A DNA stretch of 64,000 nucleotides, taken from the NCBI GenBank assembly GCA_026196495.1, contig JAPHSY010000020.1, forward strand, positions 62,001 to 126,000, in the 5' to 3' direction. The notes below the pieces were generated by a model. It was given only the letters and a program-made list of their open reading frames with translations. It had not been told where the DNA came from and did no database searches. The stretch is from Magnetovibrio sp. (GTDB lineage: Bacteria > Pseudomonadota > Alphaproteobacteria > Rhodospirillales > Magnetovibrionaceae). Made by a program: the position numbers and the translations under genes. Position 1 is the first letter of the stretch. Each line of letters opens with the position of its first letter. This document shows, piece after piece, positions 1 to 7,452 of the stretch.

Positions 1-1035
1 ATTGCCAACATGGGCTTCGCCACTGCCGCCAATGTGCCCGTGATTTTGGCGGGTGATGTGGAAAAGGGCGGTGTGATCGCCCAGGTGGTGGGCACCCATG
101 CGGTGCTGATGCCGTCGGAACGTGAACTGATCAAAGGCTTCATCGTCAACAAGTTTCGGGGCGATGTGTCGCTGTTTGATCCCGCTGTTACCGACATGGA
201 GGCGCGCACCGGCTGGGTCGGTCTGGGCGTCGTGCCATGGTTCGCCGATGCCAGCAAACTCCCCAAAGAAGACAGCGCGTCCTTGGGCCGTTGGGCCGAA
301 ACGGGGCGGGGTGATGGATCTGGTGCGATGCGCATAGCTGTGCCGCGCTTTCCGCGCATTGCCAATTTTGATGATCTCGACCCGCTGATGAGTGAGGACG
401 ATGTCGACGTGATTGTGGTGGAATCCGGTCAGGCCATTCCAGGTGATGTGGATGTGATTGTGTTGCCAGGCTCCAAGTCGGTAATTTCAGACTTGAAACA
501 CCTTAAAGCGGAAGACTGGGACGTCGATATTGCTGCACACATCCATCGTGGCGGATTGGTTGTGGGGTTGTGTGGCGGCTATCAGATGTTGGGGCAGCGG
601 ATATCGGACCCGGATGGGGTTGAGGGCGAAGCCGGTGAAGAGCTGGGCCTGGGCTTTTTGGATGTTGAAACGGTCTTGACTGGTGATAAAACTTTGGAAC
701 AGGTGAAGGGTATTGAGCCTGCAACAGGTATAAAAATAGTAGGCTATGAAATGCACATTGGCCTCACGGAGGGCCCTGATCGCCACACTCCATGGTTCCA
801 TTTGAACGATGGACGCGAAGAAGGAGCCATTGCAAAAAACACTCAAGTTATGGGGACTTATCTGCATGGCGTATTTTCCGCCGATGCCTTCCGACACAAT
901 TTTCTCAGCCGTTTGCGCGAAGGCCGCACAGGTGGTGTGGCGTATGAACAAGGTGTGGAAGATGCTCTGGATGGCTTGGCAGAACACTTGGAAATGTGTT
1001 TCGATTTGGATGAGATCCTGGCTCTGTCAAACTAA
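1..1035 (+). CDS. cobQ: Adenosylcobyric acid synthase, C-terminal part (5' end outside window)
   Basis: This is the C-terminal part of cobyric acid synthase (CobQ/CbiP), which uses glutamine and ATP to amidate four side chains of adenosylcobyrinic acid a,c-diamide. The frame is open from base 1, so most of the N-terminal dethiobiotin-synthetase-like domain lies outside the window. The visible start (NMGFATAANVPV, then GDVEKGGVIAQVVG) matches the end of that domain. The class I glutaminase domain follows, with the nucleophile cysteine in GLCGGYQMLG (codon 571-573) and a late YLHGVF histidine motif. A second amidase of the same superfamily at 14043 is CobB, which supports calling this one CobQ. 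The next gene is convergent. Confidence 0.93.
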   Translation: MANMGFATAANVPVILAGDVEKGGVIAQVVGTHAVLMPSERELIKGFIVNKFRGDVSLFDPAVTDMEARTGWVGLGVVPWFADASKLPKEDSASLGRWAETGRGDGSGAMRIAVPRFPRIANFDDLDPLMSEDDVDVIVVESGQAIPGDVDVIVLPGSKSVISDLKHLKAEDWDVDIAAHIHRGGLVVGLCGGYQMLGQRISDPDGVEGEAGEELGLGFLDVETVLTGDKTLEQVKGIEPATGIKIVGYEMHIGLTEGPDRHTPWFHLNDGREEGAIAKNTQVMGTYLHGVFSADAFRHNFLSRLREGRTGGVAYEQGVEDALDGLAEHLEMCFDLDEILALSN

Positions 1036-1068
1036 GAAGCGAAGTCCGTCTGAAATGTGATAGTCGGT

Positions 1069-3033
1069 TTAGCCATGGTGCCCGCGAAACACCCCTGCCA
1101 GTAACGCATCCAGGCGCAAAATCAACTGATCCGTCATTTCGTCCTCAAACGCTTCGCGTGTTGTCGCACGCACGCGGGAGAATTTGAATTGCGGGCGTTG
1201 GGCCTCAACCACGTAATCGCGGAGCGATTGACGGATGATCTCGTGGCCTTGTTCGCGCGATACACCCCAGGTTTTGGTATTCCATACCAAGCGTTCGTCC
1301 ACGTCTTCGGTGGGGAAGTGCCAGAACTTGATGTCGCCAAACATTTCTGCGAAGTCTTCAGACGACAGAATTTCCAAGGTTTCCAACAGCGATACCCGAA
1401 GTACACACACACCTTCGAAGCCAATTAGATCGGATTTCAGCACACCGTGGCGTACCTGGGTGTCGGCGTCCAAATCGCCGATTTCTTTGCAAAATTTGCC
1501 CATGTCGACCATGCGGTTCATTTCCACGGTGCTAACGGCCTTCATATCGGGGCGATCTTGGGCTCCTTGGTGGGTGGTTTGGCGTGGTACCACTTTGATT
1601 AAGGGGCTCATGCTGTAGCTGCCGTCTTGGCATTTTTGCGCTAAATTTGCCAACGCTGCACCCGCGCCCGTGATGCGGGGGTGTTCCGGGTCGGCCGGGT
1701 TGCCGCCGACCACCAAAACCAACACATTGCGACTGGGGCCACGTGTGGGAATGGGTGATGGACGGATTTGACAGATATCGCGATCAAAGGTTTCGTGCTT
1801 GCCCACAAATGCACCGGAACTTTCGGCCTTGTGAAAAGCGTATTCAACAAAGCCGCGGTCCTTATCCATCAAATTGGGTCGTGCACGTTGGTAAATAATG
1901 CCAGCTATATAATGTGCAAAATTGGCGGCTTGATTGAGTTTTAAGCTTTGACCTGCCATTAAATAATAGGCAGCTATGCTTGCGGCAAAACTGTCGCCAC
2001 AACCGGTGTCTTCACGCACGTCATTGTCAACCGTAATGCCGTTTTCCTGGATCAGTGGGGAGTAGACAAACTCCACCTGACCACCGCGGGCTTTGCGGGC
2101 CAGTGCTGCACCCTTGGCGCCGTCGGTGATGATGACGTGGTTGGCGCCGTCTTCCAACACCCGGCGGCTGATTTCGCGGGCATACATGATGCGTAGTTCT
2201 GATGCATCCTTGTGTTTGTTGCGCAGCGGCTCGAACCCGAAAAATTGGGCGGCTTCGGCCAAGTTGAGGCTGACCACGTCGGCAATGGACAAGAAGTGGC
2301 GGTATTCGGTGTAAAGCCGTTTGAGTTGATTGCCACCCACCAGCCAGAACACCTTCAGGCCCTTGTTTTTGAGTTTGCGTTCCCAAATCAGATCGAATTT
2401 CTGTGAGTTGGCAGGCTCTTGGCCGACAAAGATGAAATCATCGCCATCGCCCAGGAAATCAACCTCGGTCTGCCACAGATCGATGGCGTCCTTGTTAAAA
2501 TTTGGCCCGCGTTCCGTCAGAATCAGCTTTTCAAAGTTGGCGTCTTGAAAAATCAGCGATGTGCGTGATGTGCCTTCAACCGTTTGGCCTTGAAACGAAT
2601 CTGCCGCGTCGGCCCAGGTGAGGTAGTCGATTTTAGGGCGTGGTTTGGCATCCCCGCCTTCACTGACATCCCCCAACACATCCAGGATGATTTCCAAATC
2701 TTTTGACAGGTTGCACAGCCCACCCCCCAGCGTGCGGGTGAACGGCCCGGCGTCGGCATCACTGACGATTAGGCGTTCATTGCGGGTGGCGTCTAGGGTG
2801 ATTTCATAGCCGTCATCATTGGTTGTGCGACTGATGCCATCAACCGCGACCTTAACCGCATCGGGGGCACGTGAACGCAGCTCTTCGAGGGTATTCCGCA
2901 GGGGATCAGATAGGGAACTGGCGAATAAATCAATGGTTTGCGATCGCACCAAAGAAATAAGAACCTGTTCAGGTGTGCGATTGATTTCTGCGATGGCGGC
3001 TTTGCGTGCATCCATCTGAGTACCTTCGGCCAT
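1069..3033 (-). CDS. PfkB-family carbohydrate kinase-like protein with an unidentified C-terminal domain
   Basis: This protein has 654 residues, about twice the length of a simple PfkB sugar kinase. Residues about 60-400 look like a PfkB/ribokinase fold. The signature-2 region reads DTGCGDSFAASIAAYYL, where the usual GAGD is GCGD, and the catalytic Asp is kept. The upstream region HVIITDGAKGAALARKA matches the typical substrate/ATP segment. From about residue 410 to the end I do not recognise a domain; it contains VLVLVVGGNPADPEHPRITGAG and is otherwise charged. The start codon at 3033 has a GGGGGA ribosome site just upstream. The gene sits between cobQ and cobD, but nothing in the sequence ties it to corrinoid chemistry. 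Substrate unknown. Confidence 0.7.
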   Translation of the reverse strand: MAEGTQMDARKAAIAEINRTPEQVLISLVRSQTIDLFASSLSDPLRNTLEELRSRAPDAVKVAVDGISRTTNDDGYEITLDATRNERLIVSDADAGPFTRTLGGGLCNLSKDLEIILDVLGDVSEGGDAKPRPKIDYLTWADAADSFQGQTVEGTSRTSLIFQDANFEKLILTERGPNFNKDAIDLWQTEVDFLGDGDDFIFVGQEPANSQKFDLIWERKLKNKGLKVFWLVGGNQLKRLYTEYRHFLSIADVVSLNLAEAAQFFGFEPLRNKHKDASELRIMYAREISRRVLEDGANHVIITDGAKGAALARKARGGQVEFVYSPLIQENGITVDNDVREDTGCGDSFAASIAAYYLMAGQSLKLNQAANFAHYIAGIIYQRARPNLMDKDRGFVEYAFHKAESSGAFVGKHETFDRDICQIRPSPIPTRGPSRNVLVLVVGGNPADPEHPRITGAGAALANLAQKCQDGSYSMSPLIKVVPRQTTHQGAQDRPDMKAVSTVEMNRMVDMGKFCKEIGDLDADTQVRHGVLKSDLIGFEGVCVLRVSLLETLEILSSEDFAEMFGDIKFWHFPTEDVDERLVWNTKTWGVSREQGHEIIRQSLRDYVVEAQRPQFKFSRVRATTREAFEDEMTDQLILRLDALLAGVFRGHHG

Positions 3034-3168
3034 ATAGTCCCCCTCATGCCGCGCCCCTGCCCACAGGAGCCGATATTTCCTTCAAATTTAGTCCTTTGAA
3101 GGCCAGCTTAGTCGTATATGAGTAAATTGTCATGTACTGAGATGAGGGTAATGTTTTTTATGGTTTGT

Positions 3169-3378
3169 TCAGAAGTGCTTGATCAAGTTTTGCTCAGCTT
3201 GTTCCGTAATTTGATCGAAACTACCGTCTTGCTTCATGGCTTCTAGGGTTTTTCCGACCCTTTCGCCTAAGGCTTGGTGGTCTTTGTGAAAATCGTAAAT
3301 GCGGTGGAGCTCCCCTTGAGTTTCGCCGCTGTTGGACATAACGACAGAGCCACAGAGAAGGGTCAATGAGATACTCAA
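3169..3378 (-). pseudogene. Remnant of a periplasmic solute-binding protein (family 3 type C-terminus)
   Basis: A 69-codon open stretch directly downstream of cobD, in cobD's own frame after its stop. Its end (RVGKTLEAMKQDGSFDQITEQ) resembles the C-terminal helix of amino-acid-type extracellular solute-binding proteins. Its beginning (SISLTLLCGSVVMSNSG) looks like part of a signal peptide. Nothing resembling the two-lobed binding domain lies between them. There is no convincing start codon (TTG at 3378) or ribosome site. I read it as the leftover of an internally deleted gene; a genuine small secreted protein is the alternative. Confidence 0.4.
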
Positions 3379-3396
3379 TCTCGGTTTGGGCTTTCC

Positions 3397-4404
3397 TTAT
3401 CCAATCTGGAACCGAAACACAGCGACGACAGCAACAATCAACGCATTGATCAAGCACGCAACCACATAGAGATATAGCGCCCGGTCAATATCATTTGAAA
3501 TGGCACGGGGATTGCCGTCCCCCATCCAGGGGGCGTCGACGGTGTGTTGGGGGTACTTGCGCGGACCGGCTAAAGCGAGTCCCAGGGCTCCCGCCATAGC
3601 GGCTTCGGGCCATCCGGCATTGGGGGAATTGTGCTTGCCGGCATCGCGCCACATGGTGCGAAAAGCGCGGGCGGGGTTGCCTTTGGGTGTCAACAAAGCA
3701 GCTATGGAAATGATCAAACCGCCCAAGCGTGCGGGCACCAAGTTTAAGACATCATCCAGGCGTGCTGCGGTGAAACCAAAGGCTGAATATTTGGCGTTTT
3801 TGTATCCAATCATGGAATCCAGCGTATTCACGGCTTTGTAGGCCAACAAGCCCGGAAATCCGAACAAAACATACCAAAACACGGGCGCCACCACCCCGTC
3901 AGAGAAGTTTTCCGCCAAGCTTTCGATGGCGGCACGACTAACCCCGTGCTCATCCAATTGGGCCGGGTCACGGGCAACGATTTGTGACACGGCGGTGCGC
4001 CCGCTTTCCACGCCGTTGTCTTTTAGTGCCATCAATACTCGGCGCACAGCGGAATACAATTCGCGTTGGGCCAATAGACTGATGATCAAAAACAACTCTA
4101 CCGCCCAACCAAAATCATGATTGAGCGTCAACCATTGCACCCCAATGCCGATTGCGATGGCGCCGCCCAGGATAAGAATGACAGTGAACGCACCGCGCAA
4201 GGCCCGGTCCCGAGGGGTGCGGGTTTCACGGTTGAGTTTCTTGTCAAACCAACCAATGACATTGCCGATGATGACCACAGGGTGAGGCAATATTTTGTAA
4301 ACAAAGCCCATTCCACCCACGGCTGCGTCCAGCACCAAGCCCAGAACCAAAAGGATCAAGGGATCGAAAACGGTGTCGGATGAAAGGGTGCCGAAACTAA
4401 ACAT
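3397..4404 (-). CDS. cobD: Adenosylcobinamide-phosphate synthase (CobD/CbiB)
   Basis: Integral membrane protein that joins the aminopropanol arm to adenosylcobyric acid, giving adenosylcobinamide (phosphate). About 335 residues, normal for the family. Family hallmarks include the early DPLILLVLGLVLDAAVGG segment, HPVVIIGNVIGWFD, the ESLAENFSDGVVAPVFWYVLFG stretch and NTLDSMIGYKN. Several hydrophobic segments are visible, including a last one near the C-terminus (YVVACLINALIVAVVAVF). I chose the ATG at 4404 (MFSFGTLSS); an in-frame GTG at 4422 is possible but adds only a basic hexapeptide. The gene is divergent from cbiX and close to the rest of the B12 genes. Confidence 0.92.
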   Translation of the reverse strand: MFSFGTLSSDTVFDPLILLVLGLVLDAAVGGMGFVYKILPHPVVIIGNVIGWFDKKLNRETRTPRDRALRGAFTVILILGGAIAIGIGVQWLTLNHDFGWAVELFLIISLLAQRELYSAVRRVLMALKDNGVESGRTAVSQIVARDPAQLDEHGVSRAAIESLAENFSDGVVAPVFWYVLFGFPGLLAYKAVNTLDSMIGYKNAKYSAFGFTAARLDDVLNLVPARLGGLIISIAALLTPKGNPARAFRTMWRDAGKHNSPNAGWPEAAMAGALGLALAGPRKYPQHTVDAPWMGDGNPRAISNDIDRALYLYVVACLINALIVAVVAVFRFQIG

Positions 4405-4446
4405 GGGCCGCAGTCTAACCACGCTTCATTAACATAAGAATTAAAT

Positions 4447-4475
4447 TTGTAGTGCACCTGCGAAAAGACTATAAC
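4447..4475 (+). promoter_or_regulatory. Candidate sigma70-type promoter for the cbiX operon
   Basis: TTGTAG at 4447-4452 and TATAAC at 4470-4475, separated by 17 bases, lie about 90 bases before cbiX in the divergent cobD/cbiX gap. I looked for the conserved cobalamin riboswitch boxes in this gap and did not find a convincing set. Confidence 0.4.
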
Positions 4476-4564
4476 AATGTCCATCAAACGGACCCAAGAG
4501 GGCGGAGGCCATGACCACCCCACCGTTTCAGCTCGAAGGCAATGACCAAGCATAAGGAAAGACC

Positions 4565-5557
4565 ATGCCAGACATCTCATCACAAGACCTCCCCTCCATT
4601 ATGATTTGCGGCCACGGTTCACGTGACAAAGGCGCAGTTGATGAATTCAACCAACTGGCTGTACGCATCAAAGAACGCTTGCCCGAACACAATGTGGAAA
4701 GTGGCTTTTTGGAATTCGCCACGCCGATTATTCGCACCGGATTGGATAAGCTGCGCGATGGCGGAGCCAAGAAAATCGTGTGTTTGCCCGGGATGCTGTT
4801 TGCTGCAGGCCACGTGAAAAATGACCTGCCATCCGAAATCAATAACTATGCTGCCGAAAACGAAGACCTGGATTTGGTTTTTGCAGCGGATCTCGGCATC
4901 GATGCGGGCCTGTTGGAAGCTGCCAAGCAGCGCGTTGAAGAAGCCTTGGATGCCGCCGAAGGTGACGTTTCGCGTAAAGACACGCTTTTGTTGGTGGTCG
5001 GTCGCGGCACCAACGATTCGGATGCAAACTCCAATGTTGCCAAAGTTACCCGCATGATGTGGGAAGGTTTGGGCGTGGGGTGGGCCGAAACAGCCTATTC
5101 CGGGGTGGCCTATCCATTGGTGGATCAAGCCATGGAACGCGTCACCAAGATGGGCTTTAAGCGCATTGTGGTGTTCCCGTACTTCCTATTTTCGGGGATT
5201 TTGGTGACCCGAATTTACAATTGGGCAGATGATGCGGCGGTTGCGAACCCGGATGTGGAGATCATCAAGGCATCCTACTTAAATGATCACCCCAAGGTCA
5301 TTGATGCCTTTATTGCGCGTATGGAAGGTGCCCTTGAGGGTACAGGTGATATGAATTGTCAGTTGTGCAAATACCGCGAACAAATCATCGGTCATGAACA
5401 CGACCATGGCGCCCCGCAAGTGGGCCACCATCACCATGTTCAAGGTGTGGGTGTGGAAGACAACCCCGAAGACCACGGCGTTCATCATGGTCATGGGCAT
5501 CATCACCATCATGGTCACCACCATCACCCCCATTCGCACGGAGAGACGGAGGGCTAA
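4565..5557 (+). CDS. cbiX: Sirohydrochlorin cobaltochelatase CbiX (long form with His-rich tail)
   Basis: Inserts cobalt into sirohydrochlorin, the entry step of the early-cobalt B12 route. 330 residues with two tandem chelatase domains: the first opens with MICGHGSRDKGA (His about residue 17), the second with LLLVVGRGTNDSDANSN near residue 140. After about residue 260 comes MNCQLC, the MxCxxC motif known in long CbiX proteins such as the Bacillus megaterium enzyme, where it belongs to an iron-sulfur centre. The last 60 residues are extremely His-rich (runs such as HHGHGHHHHHGHHHHPHSHG), a likely metal store or delivery tail. It is first in a tight plus-strand run; cobH starts 3 bases after its stop. 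Confidence 0.93.
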   Translation: MPDISSQDLPSIMICGHGSRDKGAVDEFNQLAVRIKERLPEHNVESGFLEFATPIIRTGLDKLRDGGAKKIVCLPGMLFAAGHVKNDLPSEINNYAAENEDLDLVFAADLGIDAGLLEAAKQRVEEALDAAEGDVSRKDTLLLVVGRGTNDSDANSNVAKVTRMMWEGLGVGWAETAYSGVAYPLVDQAMERVTKMGFKRIVVFPYFLFSGILVTRIYNWADDAAVANPDVEIIKASYLNDHPKVIDAFIARMEGALEGTGDMNCQLCKYREQIIGHEHDHGAPQVGHHHHVQGVGVEDNPEDHGVHHGHGHHHHHGHHHHPHSHGETEG

Positions 5558-5560
5558 GCC

Positions 5561-6232
5561 ATGTCGTCTGCTACGCAACTGTATTCCCCATTTGAATACA
5601 TTCGAAAACCAGATGATATTTCGGCTGAAAGCTTTCGCCGCATCCGCGCTGAGGCCCAGTTGGGTCACCTGCCAGGTCTTATGGAAGCGGTGGCGGAGCG
5701 TGTTATCCATGCCACGGCTGTACTCGAAGCCTCTGATCATCTGCGGTTTAGCGAAAATGCCCCGGAATTGACCCGTGCGGCGCTGGTTAAGGGTGCGCCG
5801 ATCTTGGCGGATGCCCACATGGTGCGTCGTGGTATCACCCGTAAGTTTTTACCTGCTGATAACGAAGTGATTTGTTGCCTGGATGATGACGGCGTGGCCG
5901 AAGAAGCCAAAGCCCGCGGTGAAACCCGCTCAGCCATTGCGGTGGAGCATTGGGAAAACCGCTTGGACGGTGCCGTGTGTGTGTTTGGCAACGCCCCGAC
6001 AGCTTTGTTTCGTTTGTTGGAGATGCTTTTGGATGGCGCCCCAAAGCCCGCAGCAATTCTGGGTTTTCCCGTGGGCTTTGTTGGTGCCGCGGAAAGCAAA
6101 CAAGCCCTTTTTGAACATGTTATTTCCGGGCCTTTGGGCGGTATTCCCGTGATCACCATGGCGGGCCGCATGGGCGGCAGTGCGGTGGCTGCGGGATGTG
6201 TAAACGCAATATCTTTGGACGGTAATCCATGA
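5561..6232 (+). CDS. cobH: Precorrin-8X methylmutase
   Basis: Moves the C11 methyl group to C12 to give hydrogenobyrinic or cobyrinic acid (CobH, also CbiC). 223 residues, typical length. The diagnostic segment GAPILADAHMVRRGITRKFLP is near residue 80-100 and contains the active-site histidine. A second family motif, AILGFPVGFVGAAESKQAL, lies near residue 165, and the conserved GRMGGSAVAAGCVNAI closes the protein. The ATG follows the cbiX stop by 3 bases, and the end overlaps cobL by 4 bases, so translation is probably coupled. Confidence 0.95.
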   Translation: MSSATQLYSPFEYIRKPDDISAESFRRIRAEAQLGHLPGLMEAVAERVIHATAVLEASDHLRFSENAPELTRAALVKGAPILADAHMVRRGITRKFLPADNEVICCLDDDGVAEEAKARGETRSAIAVEHWENRLDGAVCVFGNAPTALFRLLEMLLDGAPKPAAILGFPVGFVGAAESKQALFEHVISGPLGGIPVITMAGRMGGSAVAAGCVNAISLDGNP

Positions 6233-7452
6233 GCAAATCTTCCACACAACCCAGCGTGCATGTCGTAGGTATTGGCGAAGATGGCTTGGTGGGGCTCACG
6301 CCTATAGCAAAGGCCCTGATCGATAGTGCTGAAGTTTTGGTCGGTGGTGAACGTCACCTAGACAAGGCCCCAGATATCAAAGCCTTGCGCATTGATTGGT
6401 CGGCGGGCTTTGGTGCGACTTTGGACATCATCAAAAGCCATTTCGGTAAGCGCATTGTGGTGTTGGCTTCGGGTGACCCGTTTCATTTTGGTGTTGGTGC
6501 GACCTTGGTTCGCCGTTTTGGGGCAGATCATGTGTTCGTTTTGCCCAGCCCCAGTTCCATCAGCCTTACCTGTGCGCGCATGGGCTGGTCGATCCCGGAT
6601 GTGACCGTCGTCACCATTCATGGTCGGGCGTTGGAACACCTCAATTTGCATGTGACTGATAAAGTCCGCTTGGTGGTGTTGGCGCGTGACGGGAAAAGTC
6701 CGCAAGAGGTGGCCGCTTTGCTCACCCAACGTGGGTTTGGAGGATCGAAAATCACGGTTTGGGAACATCTGGGCGGTGATAAAGAGCGCAAAATTGAAGC
6801 CTTAGCCCAGGATTGGACCGAAGAATGCGCACAGCTATGTATCTTAGCCATCGAATGTGTGGCGGGATCGGATGCCCGGGCTTATTCGCGTCTTGCAGGC
6901 TTGCCCGATGATGCCTTTGAAAACGATGGTCAGTTGACCAAACGTGAAGTCCGCGCGGTGACACTGTCGAGCTTGGCTCCCAAACCGGGCGAAGTGCTGT
7001 GGGATGTGGGTGCGGGGGCTGGTTCTATTGCGATTGAATGGATGCGCTCAAGCCGAAGCTGTACGGCCGTTGCCATTGAACGCGATCCTGATCGTGCAGC
7101 ACGAATTGCCCGTAATGCGGCCAATTTGGGCGTGCCGAAGCTGAAAATAGAACATGCAGAGGCCCTTGAAGCCCTGGAAACACTAGAAGGCACGCCTGAT
7201 GCCGTATTTGTTGGCGGTGGTGTGGGTATCCCTGGCCTTTTGGATGCCGCATGGGCCCGTTTAAAACCCGGCGGGTGTTTGGTGGTCAATGCCGTCACCG
7301 TCGAAGGTGGTGCGGCGCTGAGTGCTTTTAAAACCGAACATGGCGGGGATTTGCTGCGTCTGACAGTGGAACATGCCGAACAAAAAGGCCAAAGTGCGAC
7401 GTTTATGACGGCAATGCGTACCGTAACCCAATATATCGGGGCGAAATCATGA
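6229..7452 (+). CDS. cobL: Precorrin-6Y C5,15-methyltransferase / decarboxylase (CbiE-CbiT fusion)
   Basis: A bifunctional enzyme that methylates C5 and C15 of the corrin precursor and removes the C12 acetate carboxyl. Residues about 1-205 are the CbiE-like tetrapyrrole methylase (VVGIGEDGLVGLTP at the start, VLASGDPFHFGVGATL in the middle). From about residue 230 the CbiT-like SAM-dependent half follows, with LTKREVRAVTLSSLAPKPGE and the SAM loop DVGAGAGSIAIEWMR near residue 258. 407 residues, the normal length of the fused form. ATG overlaps cobH, and the stop overlaps the next ATG (ATGA at 7449). Confidence 0.94.
   Translation: MSKSSTQPSVHVVGIGEDGLVGLTPIAKALIDSAEVLVGGERHLDKAPDIKALRIDWSAGFGATLDIIKSHFGKRIVVLASGDPFHFGVGATLVRRFGADHVFVLPSPSSISLTCARMGWSIPDVTVVTIHGRALEHLNLHVTDKVRLVVLARDGKSPQEVAALLTQRGFGGSKITVWEHLGGDKERKIEALAQDWTEECAQLCILAIECVAGSDARAYSRLAGLPDDAFENDGQLTKREVRAVTLSSLAPKPGEVLWDVGAGAGSIAIEWMRSSRSCTAVAIERDPDRAARIARNAANLGVPKLKIEHAEALEALETLEGTPDAVFVGGGVGIPGLLDAAWARLKPGGCLVVNAVTVEGGAALSAFKTEHGGDLLRLTVEHAEQKGQSATFMTAMRTVTQYIGAKS

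Noticed and set aside
4423-4564. Possible cobalamin riboswitch in the cobD/cbiX gap
   Set aside because: The conserved riboswitch boxes could not be identified, and the gap is short; only a promoter is plausible.
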